Shown one piece after another: positions 1 through 5,083 of a stretch of 5,083 nt of DNA (its first letter is position 1; every line of letters begins with the position of its first letter). The notes beneath the pieces are model-generated. The model had not been told where the DNA came from. It did no database searches and worked only from the letters and a program-made list of their open reading frames with translations. Source of the stretch: Planctomycetales bacterium (lineage in GTDB: Bacteria > Planctomycetota > Phycisphaerae > SM23-33); assembly GCA_030592655.1 (NCBI GenBank), contig JAUVIQ010000211.1, positions 1 through 5,083 of the forward strand, read 5' to 3'. The translations under genes were made by a program, and so were the position numbers.

Positions 1-545
1 ACAAACACTGGACGAAGAAGCTCTATAAAAATACCGACCCGCCCTACTTCGGCTACTATCGCCATAGCGACCGGACGATGGTGATGAACATCGCAACGGG
101 CACGGGAACGCTGGTTCACGAATTGACGCACGCATTGATTGTGTACGACTTCCCGGCTGTGCCTCTGTGGTTCAACGAGGGGCTGGCGAGTCTGCACGAG
201 GGCTGTCGGGTGCTGCCCGATAAGATAATCGGCGTGGTGAACTGGCGATTGCCTGCGTTGCAGAAGGCGGTCCGGGCCAAGACCCTCCGCCCGTTGCGGG
301 AGTTGGTTACGCGCAGGGATTTCTATGGCCGACAGCGTGGGCTGAACTACGCACAGGCGAGATATTTCGTGATGTACATGCAGAAGCGGGGTCTGTTGCG
401 GAAGTTTTACAAGCGCTTCCGCGACAATCATACCGGCAAGGACGCTGAGGTCAAAGCCATCGAGCACGTCTTCGACGCCAAACTGGAAAAGATCGAGTCC
501 GACTACCTCAAGTGGGTAATGACGCTCCGCTGGAGATCCCGATGA
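1..545 (+). CDS. Putative zinc metallopeptidase, DUF1570/peptidase-MA-like (C-terminal part; start outside window)
   Basis: The reading frame is open from base 3 to the TGA at 543-545, giving 180 visible residues, so the gene begins upstream of the window. Internal ATG codons at 78 and 84 are not the likely start because the upstream residues continue in frame. The fragment has HELTH at about residues 39-43, a classical HExxH zinc site. Sixteen residues later comes NEGLA (N58, E59), where the Glu is the expected third zinc ligand of a gluzincin. The order HExxH, then WFNEGLA, then a Tyr/Ala/Gln-containing helix (NYAQARYFVMYM) resembles DUF1570 and peptidase-MA-like proteins, which are abundant in Planctomycetes. 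The catalytic residues are intact, so it probably hydrolyses peptides. Substrate and location cannot be told, since any signal peptide lies outside the window. The C-terminus is basic. The gene converges on gltS with 24 nt between stops. The metallopeptidase fold is well supported; the exact family is less sure. Confidence 0.8.
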   Translation, partial: KHWTKKLYKNTDPPYFGYYRHSDRTMVMNIATGTGTLVHELTHALIVYDFPAVPLWFNEGLASLHEGCRVLPDKIIGVVNWRLPALQKAVRAKTLRPLRELVTRRDFYGRQRGLNYAQARYFVMYMQKRGLLRKFYKRFRDNHTGKDAEVKAIEHVFDAKLEKIESDYLKWVMTLRWRSR

Positions 546-569
546 GGCAGAAAACAGAACCTTCACGCC

Positions 570-1949
570 TTACGGACTTGCCGAGCGTTTCGGCGAAATC
601 CGCATCACTGTCAGAACTATCGCCCATATCGCCACCGCGCCGCAGGCGATTGCAAACACCGGCCATCCCCCCCACAGGGCAAGGAGCGGAATCGCCGCCG
701 ACGTCCACAATCCTCCCCCCATGAACGGTTCGTGAAGGAGTTGTTTGGAGGCGAAAGCGTCGGCTGCGGGGGTTTTATATTCCGGGTCCACCACGCGCAG
801 AAGCAGCAGTCCCGTCGCAGTTACGCCCATCGACTGTCCCATCTCCGCAATCGAACGCTCGAACCACGCGTTAGGAAGGAACAACCTGGCGAGCACGAGT
901 ACGCAGAAAACATTCCACACAATCCCGCCCACCATCACAATCGCAAACGGAACGGCTGCGGGTATCAGCGCCTTGATGTTAATCGTCGCAATCGCCGCAA
1001 CGATCAGGAAGTCCAGCGAAGTGTTTTGAATCCGCCGCATGAGTCCGGCGTCCATCAGTTTGCGCTTGTCGAATTTGTCTTCGAAGATTTGCACGACAAG
1101 CCCGCCGATCATGCACAGCGGAAACAACGGGAAACTGTCGGCGACTTGTATGAACGTCGCGTTGCCCACTCCGTGAGATGCTGCGAGCAGGCATTGTTTC
1201 AAGAGCAGTCCAATCCCGATCGCCACCCCTACAAACACCAGATGAAGCGTAAGCGTCTCAATTGCATCGGCGGAAACAGTCAGCCGACCGGCGATTGGTC
1301 GCAGGTCAGCCGAGGTCTCACCGGCAATTTCCCGTCGAGAAACATCCTCAACTCGCACCTTCCTGGTGGTATGTCCGCGTCTCACAGCCCAGTTCACCAA
1401 CGCCATTCCCACAACTATCGCGCTGATCATTCCGACGGTGGCACTGGCGAGGGCGAAATCCTTTCCATCTTCCCAGTTGAGTTTCTCGAACGTTTTACTA
1501 AGTCCAGCCGCTGTTCCGTGACCACCCTCAAAACCCACCGGAAGAATCGCTGCGAACATTTCCGGCAAGTTCGGGTACAACTGTGTTATAACCAGCAGGA
1601 ACAACCCGATACCGACGACGTATTGTCCCCACGCTACGACCTGTCCGTACGCCAGTTGCGGTCCGGCACGTCGGGCAATCTGGGTGAATTTCGGCAGCAC
1701 CGCGCCCATAAACAGACACGCAAAAACAATGTTGATCAGGAAACCGGGCAGTTTACCCCACCCCGCTGTCCAGCCGGCCGGTACCGGAGAACCCAGCGCC
1801 CCCGCACCCTGAATGACCGCCAAACCGATCAGCCCGCCGATGACACACGCAGGAAGATACAGCCCCTTGAGCAGGCGAATTCGCATCCGCAGGTAATAAC
1901 CCACCCCCAACAGAATGCACAGGCCTAGAAATGAACTCGCAATTGTCAC
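570..1949 (-). CDS. gltS: Sodium/glutamate symporter, GltS (ESS) family
   Basis: This is a 459-residue, strongly hydrophobic inner-membrane protein with many predicted membrane helices, matching the ESS glutamate:Na+ symporter family (E. coli GltS is about 400 residues). It probably imports glutamate with sodium. Two family-type loop motifs are visible: GGHGTAAG at residues 142-149 and GQSMGVTATG at 371-380, one in each inverted half of the transporter. A hydrophilic cytoplasmic linker at about 190-228 separates the halves. The frame extends upstream to a TTG at 1994, but that codon has no Shine-Dalgarno. I chose the GTG at 1947-1949 because GGGAG lies 7 nt before it and the first helix then follows directly, as in known GltS proteins. 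The last helix (about 431-449) is followed by a short basic tail ending in TAA at 570-572. It is the last of four minus-strand genes, 83 nt after the DivIC-like gene. Substrate specificity (glutamate or another dicarboxylate) is inferred from family only. Confidence 0.85.
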   Translation of the reverse strand: MTIASSFLGLCILLGVGYYLRMRIRLLKGLYLPACVIGGLIGLAVIQGAGALGSPVPAGWTAGWGKLPGFLINIVFACLFMGAVLPKFTQIARRAGPQLAYGQVVAWGQYVVGIGLFLLVITQLYPNLPEMFAAILPVGFEGGHGTAAGLSKTFEKLNWEDGKDFALASATVGMISAIVVGMALVNWAVRRGHTTRKVRVEDVSRREIAGETSADLRPIAGRLTVSADAIETLTLHLVFVGVAIGIGLLLKQCLLAASHGVGNATFIQVADSFPLFPLCMIGGLVVQIFEDKFDKRKLMDAGLMRRIQNTSLDFLIVAAIATINIKALIPAAVPFAIVMVGGIVWNVFCVLVLARLFLPNAWFERSIAEMGQSMGVTATGLLLLRVVDPEYKTPAADAFASKQLLHEPFMGGGLWTSAAIPLLALWGGWPVFAIACGAVAIWAIVLTVMRISPKRSASP

Positions 1950-1956
1950 GTTTGGT

Positions 1957-1961
1957 CTCCC
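1957..1961 (-). promoter_or_regulatory. Ribosome binding site of gltS (decides start)
   Basis: On the minus strand GGGAG is followed by 7 nt and then GTG at 1949. This supports the GTG start over the longer TTG-initiated frame at 1994, which has no purine-rich site before it. Confidence 0.6.
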
Positions 1962-2032
1962 GATTTGGGCGGCGTTTCCGATCAGCACACGCAACGGCGC
2001 GAGTGAAAAGATACCGCCAGGTGGGCGTTACG

Positions 2033-2575
2033 TCAAGATCGCAAGTCTTCCGTGGGTTTGCGTGTCGCTCCGGACCGGCCTGCGATTGCGCCGGTAACAA
2101 TCATCGCCAGCGCCAGAATTATCATGAACCTGTTCGTAGTCGTGTCCGCCAGCCAAACCCCGGCGCGGACCAGCAAGCGTGGTTCTTCGCGTTGCGGGGG
2201 ATTACCGGCCTCTCGCAACAAACGTTCAGGGGCAGAGGGTTCCGGGGAGGCGGACTTCATCTCGACGGTTTCACATCCAGCCGGACGGTAATTTCCATGC
2301 CGGATCATCAGGCGGGCAATCAATATCGGATCGTCCTGGGTCGCACGAATCATCCGGCCATTATAGGCAGAGAGTTTCTCGTCACATTTGACCTGGTGAG
2401 CGAGCGCATCCCGTTGGGCCTGAAGGTCGTCCAGAGCGGCGTATTCGGGCAGGAGGACTACACCTGCCAGCGCCGCCAGACCGGCGAAAGTGAAAAAGGC
2501 GAAGATTACATACCGACCGGCTGGTCGCTTTCGGGTAAAGTCATCGTTATTATCTTCCGGGTCTGTAAAAGTCAT
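2033..2575 (-). CDS. Small membrane protein, DivIC/FtsB-like at its N-terminal half (hypothetical)
   Basis: A 180-residue protein not recognised with certainty. After an acidic then basic N-terminus, residues about 21-44 form a membrane helix. A likely coiled coil follows (about 46-80, with LQAQRDALAHQVKCDEKL), then DDPILIARLMIRHGNYRPAG at 81-100. That layout, one helix then a coil then an 'xDPxxIxRLxRxxxxxxRPG' segment, resembles the FtsB/DivIC septum-formation family. This suggests, but does not prove, a division-related role. Unlike typical FtsB/DivIC proteins (about 100 residues), it continues with a Pro/Glu/Ser-rich stretch (about 107-133) and a second membrane helix (about 148-166), ending in a basic tail. 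The frame can be extended to a TTG at 2614. The ATG at 2573-2575 is preferred because a GAGGGAAGG site lies 6 nt before it. It sits 75 nt after the nuclease gene and 83 nt before gltS. That it is a real gene is likely; its function is uncertain. Confidence 0.7.
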   Translation of the reverse strand: MTFTDPEDNNDDFTRKRPAGRYVIFAFFTFAGLAALAGVVLLPEYAALDDLQAQRDALAHQVKCDEKLSAYNGRMIRATQDDPILIARLMIRHGNYRPAGCETVEMKSASPEPSAPERLLREAGNPPQREEPRLLVRAGVWLADTTTNRFMIILALAMIVTGAIAGRSGATRKPTEDLRS

Positions 2576-2581
2576 AAAATG

Positions 2582-2590
2582 CCTTCCCTC
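2582..2590 (-). promoter_or_regulatory. Ribosome binding site of the DivIC-like gene
   Basis: GAGGGAAGG on the minus strand lies 6 nt before the ATG at 2575 and supports that start over the upstream TTG at 2614. Confidence 0.55.
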
Positions 2591-2650
2591 TCTTACATCG
2601 GAATTTGGAGGCAAAAATCCGTAAGCGAAATCCGCACTTTTGGAAAAAAT

Positions 2651-3292
2651 CTACTCCGGTTTCGGGATTTTGAGTTTTCCGCGATAATAATATGGCAGGT
2701 CGGCGTCGGTGGCATCCTTCCAAAGTCCCCTGCAAGCCTCCTTCGCTTCGGTTTGCGAGGCCTTAAATTCCCGTCCGAGCGGATGGCGAAATCGCGGGTC
2801 GCAATACCCATGGCCTGTGGCGATTATCCGCTCGTTAAGGTTCTTCCCGTCAGGCCCGATTACGTACGCCAGCAGGCGGTTATACGTATCGCGGATTCTG
2901 GCACGCTGGAGTTTCAGCGTAACGGTTTTTCCAAGTGCGAACGACCGGGTGAAACTCGAAGCCTCAGGCCCAAAGTGCTCTACGGGCGAGTCGGGCTTGA
3001 CGGTTTCGGGCGTGTCCACTCCCAGCAGGCGGATGCGGGTACGGCGAAATCTACCGTCGGGAATGTCGATGTCGAGCGTATCACCGTCAACGATCCGGAC
3101 AACCTTGAATTGCCGGTTATTGTACTTGTCCCAATCGTCTTTCGGCGCTCTGCCGAAGAATCCCGCACGATCGACCAGGACCAGGGCGACCAGCACTGCG
3201 ACAACACCGGCCAGAAGGAAAAATTTCCTCGCCGCCCGATGTATTCGTCGCCGGCGACGGGTCAGTTTGTCCGAACGTTTGAATTTCGACAT
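2651..3292 (-). CDS. Membrane-anchored staphylococcal nuclease (SNase/thermonuclease) homologue
   Basis: A 213-residue protein with a very basic N-terminus (RRRRR at 12-16), one membrane helix (about 24-40) and a complete SNase domain (about 62-195). Every catalytic position of S. aureus nuclease has a counterpart: DGDT at 69-72 (calcium-binding Asp), RLLGVDTPE at 88-96 (equivalents of Arg35, Asp40, Thr41, Glu43) and NRLLAY at 138-143 (Arg139 for Arg87). The family's closing 'A..CRGLW' segment is at 183-191. It is therefore probably an active Ca2+-dependent phosphodiesterase cutting DNA or RNA, tethered outside the membrane (positive-inside rule: basic end in the cytoplasm). The helix could instead be an uncleaved signal sequence. 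The ATG at 3290-3292 was chosen over a TTG at 3349. Neither has a strong Shine-Dalgarno, so the start is less certain. The gene lies 75 nt downstream of lysC. The stop is TAG at 2651-2653. Cellular role (nutrient nucleic acid degradation or other) is unknown. Confidence 0.85.
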   Translation of the reverse strand: MSKFKRSDKLTRRRRRIHRAARKFFLLAGVVAVLVALVLVDRAGFFGRAPKDDWDKYNNRQFKVVRIVDGDTLDIDIPDGRFRRTRIRLLGVDTPETVKPDSPVEHFGPEASSFTRSFALGKTVTLKLQRARIRDTYNRLLAYVIGPDGKNLNERIIATGHGYCDPRFRHPLGREFKASQTEAKEACRGLWKDATDADLPYYYRGKLKIPKPE

Positions 3293-3367
3293 CTTACGCA
3301 CAAAAACAACATCGCTATGCGAAGCATCCCTTCTTTGGGGAAACGGCAAGCCGATCTTGATGACCGG

Positions 3368-4651
3368 TTATTTCTTTTTGGAGGCGATTTTCTTTCTGGT
3401 TTTTTTCTTTATGGGCGTTTTGGCGACGGTTTTCTTCTTCGGTCCCAGGTCGAATGCGTCGTGGACCAGTCGAAGCGCCTTTGGACCGTCGAGTTTGTTG
3501 ATGATACAGGAGATTTTTATCTCGCTGGTCGTGATGTTGCGGATGTTGACACTGCCTTCGGCAAGTGCGGCGAACATTTTCTCGGCTACGCCGGTATGGA
3601 CTCTCATCCCCAGACCGATGACCGAGACCTTCGCCAGGTTCTTCTCGCACTCGATAGTGGTGCCGGTCATCTGCCGGCACAATTTCCGGCATACTCGGCG
3701 TACTTCCGGCAAGGTATGCAGGTCCACGGTAAAGGATATTGTTGCAAGTTTCGGGCTTGTTTCGGTCTGGATTATGTCATCGACAATGATATTCGCAGCG
3801 GCGATGGCGTGGAATACCCCGGCTGCCACACCGGGCCTGTCGGGGACATTCCGCAACGAAACGCTCGCGAGGTTCTTCTTCAAGGCCGTTCCGCTAACGA
3901 CAATCCGTTCCATTTCTTCTGTTTCTTTCACGATCATCGTTCCTTTTCTGTTGTTCAGACTGCTCCTGACGTGTACCGGCACGCTGTATTTTTTAGCGAA
4001 CCCGACTGCCCGGTTATGCAGCACCGACGCGCCCAGCGAGGACATTTCCATCATCTCGTCGTAACTGATTCGCGCGATCTTTCGGGCGTTGGGTACGATG
4101 TTCGGATCGGCTGTATAGACGCCGTCCACGTCGGTATAGTTTTCGCATATCCTCGCTCCGATCGCCGCCGCCACCGCCACCAGTGTAAGGTTCGACCCGC
4201 CCCGGCCAAGCGTCGTTACCGTACCGTCCTCGGTTACGCCCTGGAAACCCGCCACGATAACTACTTTACCGGCGTCCAGTTCGTTGTGTATCCGACGGGC
4301 GTTAATATGCCTGATTCGCGCCTGGGTATGAACGTCGTCGGTAACGATTCTTATCTGACCGGCGGTGAAACTGATGGCCGGGGTCTTCATGCTCTCCAGC
4401 ACCATCGCCATCAGGGAGATGGTTACCTGTTCGCCGGTGGCGAGGAGTTGGTCCATTTCGCGTTTCGGCGGACGCCGCGTTACCTGACCGGCCAGGTTCA
4501 CCAGCCGGTCGGTGGTATCGCCCATAGCCGAAACGACCACGACAACCTGCCGACCTCGATTACGGGCTTGAACGACCCGACGAGCGGCGGCACGGACTTT
4601 CTCGGCGTCGGCTACGGAAGTCCCGCCGAATTTCATCACCACAATACTCAC
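3368..4651 (-). CDS. lysC: Aspartate kinase (aspartokinase) with tandem ACT domains and a lysine-rich C-terminal tail
   Basis: This enzyme phosphorylates L-aspartate with ATP, the first step toward lysine, threonine and methionine (and diaminopimelate for cell wall). The 427 residues show the amino-acid-kinase domain first: KFGGTSV at 7-13, SAMGDTTDRL at 41-50, ATGEQ at 71-75, LGRGGSN at 148-154, TDVDGVYTADP at 173-183 and SLGASVLHNRAV at 205-216. Two ACT regulatory domains follow at about 262-330 and 338-402, including VSVIGLGMR and NITTSEIKISCII. This architecture is typical of monofunctional, feedback-inhibited aspartokinases of about 405 residues. Two oddities: the usual Asp of GRGGSD is Asn154, and residues 404-427 form a tail with 12 Lys and 1 Arg. 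The GTG start at 4649-4651 is supported by AAGGA 8 nt upstream; the alternative ATG (residue 6) would cut into the first beta strand. Stop is TAA at 3368-3370. It is the first of four minus-strand genes and divergent from hisI. Confidence 0.95.
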   Translation of the reverse strand: MSIVVMKFGGTSVADAEKVRAAARRVVQARNRGRQVVVVVSAMGDTTDRLVNLAGQVTRRPPKREMDQLLATGEQVTISLMAMVLESMKTPAISFTAGQIRIVTDDVHTQARIRHINARRIHNELDAGKVVIVAGFQGVTEDGTVTTLGRGGSNLTLVAVAAAIGARICENYTDVDGVYTADPNIVPNARKIARISYDEMMEMSSLGASVLHNRAVGFAKKYSVPVHVRSSLNNRKGTMIVKETEEMERIVVSGTALKKNLASVSLRNVPDRPGVAAGVFHAIAAANIIVDDIIQTETSPKLATISFTVDLHTLPEVRRVCRKLCRQMTGTTIECEKNLAKVSVIGLGMRVHTGVAEKMFAALAEGSVNIRNITTSEIKISCIINKLDGPKALRLVHDAFDLGPKKKTVAKTPIKKKTRKKIASKKK

Positions 4652-4659
4652 TGTTCGTA

Positions 4660-4664
4660 TCCTT
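4660..4664 (-). promoter_or_regulatory. Ribosome binding site of lysC (decides GTG start)
   Basis: AAGGA on the minus strand is 8 nt before the GTG at 4651. The resulting N-terminus (SIVVMKFGGTSV) aligns with the usual aspartokinase start, which confirms the choice. Confidence 0.65.
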
Positions 4665-4674
4665 CTACTATACC

Positions 4675-4694
4675 AGCCGAGAGAAACCCCGGCT
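4675..4694 (-). other. Small inverted repeat in the lysC leader
   Basis: AGCCG at 4675-4679 is complementary to CGGCT at 4690-4694, with a 10-nt loop. It lies 10 nt upstream of the lysC Shine-Dalgarno, so it would be in the 5' leader if transcription starts upstream. The stem is only 5 bp and may be chance. It is far too small to be a lysine riboswitch. Confidence 0.2.
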
Positions 4695-4708
4695 TCAAAG
4701 ACGATAAC

Positions 4709-4714
4709 ATAATA
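4709..4714 (-). promoter_or_regulatory. Possible -10 element for lysC
   Basis: TATTAT on the minus strand matches the sigma-70 -10 consensus at 5 of 6 positions and lies in the divergent gap about 60 nt before the lysC start. No convincing -35 is seen 16-18 bp upstream (TTCTGG at best). A second -10-like hexamer, TATAGT, lies too close to the ribosome binding site to be useful. Weak evidence only. Confidence 0.2.
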
Positions 4715-4732
4715 CCTTTCGCCACCGGTGAC

Positions 4733-4837
4733 CAGAAGATTAGCAGGGATGCAGAGGATGCAGAGGATAAAGATTTAATAAAAGGAAAGAAAAATAATTA
4801 TATCCCCTGTATCCCCTGCATCCCTGCTAATCTTTTG
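4733..4837. repeat. Long imperfect inverted repeat (MITE- or REP-like palindromic element)
   Basis: The left arm 4737-4769 and right arm 4801-4833 are 33 bp each and complementary at 30 positions. They extend outward by four further base pairs (one a G-T) to 4733 and 4837. The central 31 nt (4770-4800) are strongly A/T-rich and purine-rich on the plus strand, unlike the G+C-rich surroundings. Each arm is itself a short tandem array: GCAGGGAT, then GCAGAGGAT twice in the left arm, with the matching ATCCCCTGY/ATCCCTGC units in the right arm. No stop-to-stop ORF or clear target-site duplication is seen. The element lies between the divergent lysC and hisI genes, so it is not positioned as a terminator for either. 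It could form a long hairpin or cruciform. A non-autonomous mobile or dispersed intergenic repeat is the most likely explanation, but other genomic copies cannot be seen from here. Confidence 0.75.
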
Positions 4838-4855
4838 CGCCCGTCCCAATTGCTT

Positions 4856-4884
4856 TTGACCATCGGCGTTTCCGACGGTAGCAT
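4856..4884 (+). promoter_or_regulatory. Candidate sigma-70-type promoter for hisI
   Basis: TTGACC at 4856-4861 (5 of 6 to the -35 consensus) is separated by exactly 17 bp from TAGCAT at 4879-4884 (4 of 6 to the -10 consensus). Transcription would start near 4891, giving a leader of about 50 nt before hisI that begins with the GC-rich hairpin at 4893-4912. Position, spacing and direction fit, but hexamer matches alone are weak proof and the organism's consensus is unknown. Confidence 0.4.
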
Positions 4885-4892
4885 ATTGGCCA

Positions 4893-4917
4893 CCTGCCTG
4901 TCTGTAGGCAGGCCTGC
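4893..4917 (+). repeat. GC-rich hairpin plus overlapping 10-bp palindrome in the hisI leader
   Basis: CCTGCCT (4893-4899) pairs with AGGCAGG (4906-4912) around a 6-nt loop. The second arm overlaps a perfect palindrome, GCAGGCCTGC (4908-4917), so two mutually exclusive pairings are possible. It ends 23 nt before the hisI start and carries no following T-run, so it is not a standard terminator. It may be a REP-like repeat or a leader structure that affects hisI expression or mRNA stability. Confidence 0.55.
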
Positions 4918-4940
4918 AACATACAGGAAAGAACTATTAC

Positions 4941-5083
4941 ATGGACAAACTCGAAGAAGCAATCAGCATACTGAAATACGATGATGCCGGGCTGATACCG
5001 GCAGTCGTCGCCGATAGCGAGAACGGAGACGTTCTCATGGTGGCGTATATGAACGCCGAATCGCTCAAGCGGACCGTCGAGAC
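4941..5083 (+). CDS. hisI: Phosphoribosyl-AMP cyclohydrolase, N-terminal part (runs off the window)
   Basis: The ATG at 4941 opens a frame that runs to the window end, giving 47 residues. The segment LMVAYMNAESLKRTVE (about 32-47) is the characteristic N-terminal signature of HisI, which opens the purine ring of phosphoribosyl-AMP in the third step of histidine biosynthesis in the cytoplasm. The catalytic metal-binding Cys and His/Asp residues lie further downstream and are not visible. It also cannot be told whether a HisE domain is fused. A weak purine-rich site (AGGAAAGA at 4925-4932) is 8 nt before the start; no closer in-frame start exists. The gene is divergent from lysC, with 289 nt between starts, and would be driven by the candidate promoter at 4856-4884. 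Confidence 0.85.
   Translation, partial: MDKLEEAISILKYDDAGLIPAVVADSENGDVLMVAYMNAESLKRTVE

Noticed and set aside
732..1928. A plus-strand open frame of 398 codons
   Set aside because: It is antisense to gltS, whose motifs and membrane helices are clear. The antisense translation is full of His, Gln, Arg and Asn and has no domain-like pattern.
3293..3367. A terminator between lysC and the nuclease gene
   Set aside because: The only stem is a 4-bp ATGC/GCAT hairpin and the T-run that follows is about ten bases further on, so it does not fit an intrinsic terminator.
3394..3420. Programmed frameshift at the A-rich run in the lysC tail codons
   Set aside because: The run of seven A followed by C contains an AAAAAAC heptamer, but it is out of phase with the lysC codons for -1 slippage, and no stimulatory structure is evident downstream.
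2709..4064. A plus-strand open frame of 451 codons
   Set aside because: It lies opposite the nuclease and aspartokinase genes. Its hydrophobic runs reflect the complement of the lysine-rich tail codons rather than a membrane protein.
4652..4732. A lysine riboswitch upstream of lysC
   Set aside because: Only about 80 nt lie between the inverted repeat and the lysC start, and the sole local stem is 5 bp. The lysine riboswitch is much longer with several conserved helices.
4733..4837. The long inverted repeat as a rho-independent terminator or CRISPR remnant
   Set aside because: The flanking genes diverge from it, so neither needs a terminator here. Its loop is 31 nt, and there are no regularly spaced repeats with unique spacers.
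1931..4984. A plus-strand open frame of 1017 codons running through most of the window
   Set aside because: It is antisense to four well-supported minus-strand genes (lysC, nuclease, DivIC-like, gltS start) and runs through the intergenic inverted repeat into hisI. Its translation shows no recognisable domain and is rich in Arg, Gly and His, as expected of a shadow frame in G+C-rich DNA.

Overview
The window is an ordinary bacterial chromosomal segment of moderate-to-high G+C that is almost fully coding. The gene set fits an environmental bacterium, perhaps of the Planctomycetes/Phycisphaerae type: a DUF1570/MA-like metallopeptidase, a GltS-type symporter, a membrane-anchored staphylococcal-nuclease-like protein, an aspartate kinase with two ACT domains, and hisI. 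The lineage is a guess from general resemblance, because no rRNA or marker gene is present.

Layout: (1) 1-545, plus strand, is the C-terminal 180 residues of a zinc metallopeptidase whose start lies before the window. (2) 570-4651, minus strand, holds four co-directional genes, in transcription order aspartate kinase (lysC), membrane-tethered SNase-fold nuclease, a small DivIC/FtsB-like membrane protein, and a sodium/glutamate symporter (gltS). The gaps between them are 75, 75 and 83 nt, so they may be cotranscribed but are not a tight translationally coupled operon. gltS converges on the peptidase gene with only 24 nt between stop codons and no visible terminator hairpin. (3) 4652-4940 is a 289-nt divergent intergenic region. 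It holds a long near-perfect inverted repeat, candidate promoters on both sides, and a small GC-rich hairpin in the hisI leader. (4) 4941-5083, plus strand, is the first 47 codons of hisI.

Functional links: aspartate kinase opens the aspartate-family pathway (Lys/Thr/Met) and HisI acts in histidine synthesis, so the divergent region separates two amino-acid biosynthesis genes. A glutamate importer at the distal end of the minus-strand cluster is loosely consistent with an amino-acid theme. The nuclease and DivIC-like genes have no obvious connection to it.

I see no defence system, CRISPR array, RNA gene, prophage or complete transposon. The most noteworthy items are the 33-37 bp armed inverted repeat built of 8-9 bp units between lysC and hisI, and the lysine-rich C-terminal tail on the aspartate kinase. 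Several genes use non-ATG starts supported by Shine-Dalgarno spacing (gltS GTG at 1949, lysC GTG at 4651).
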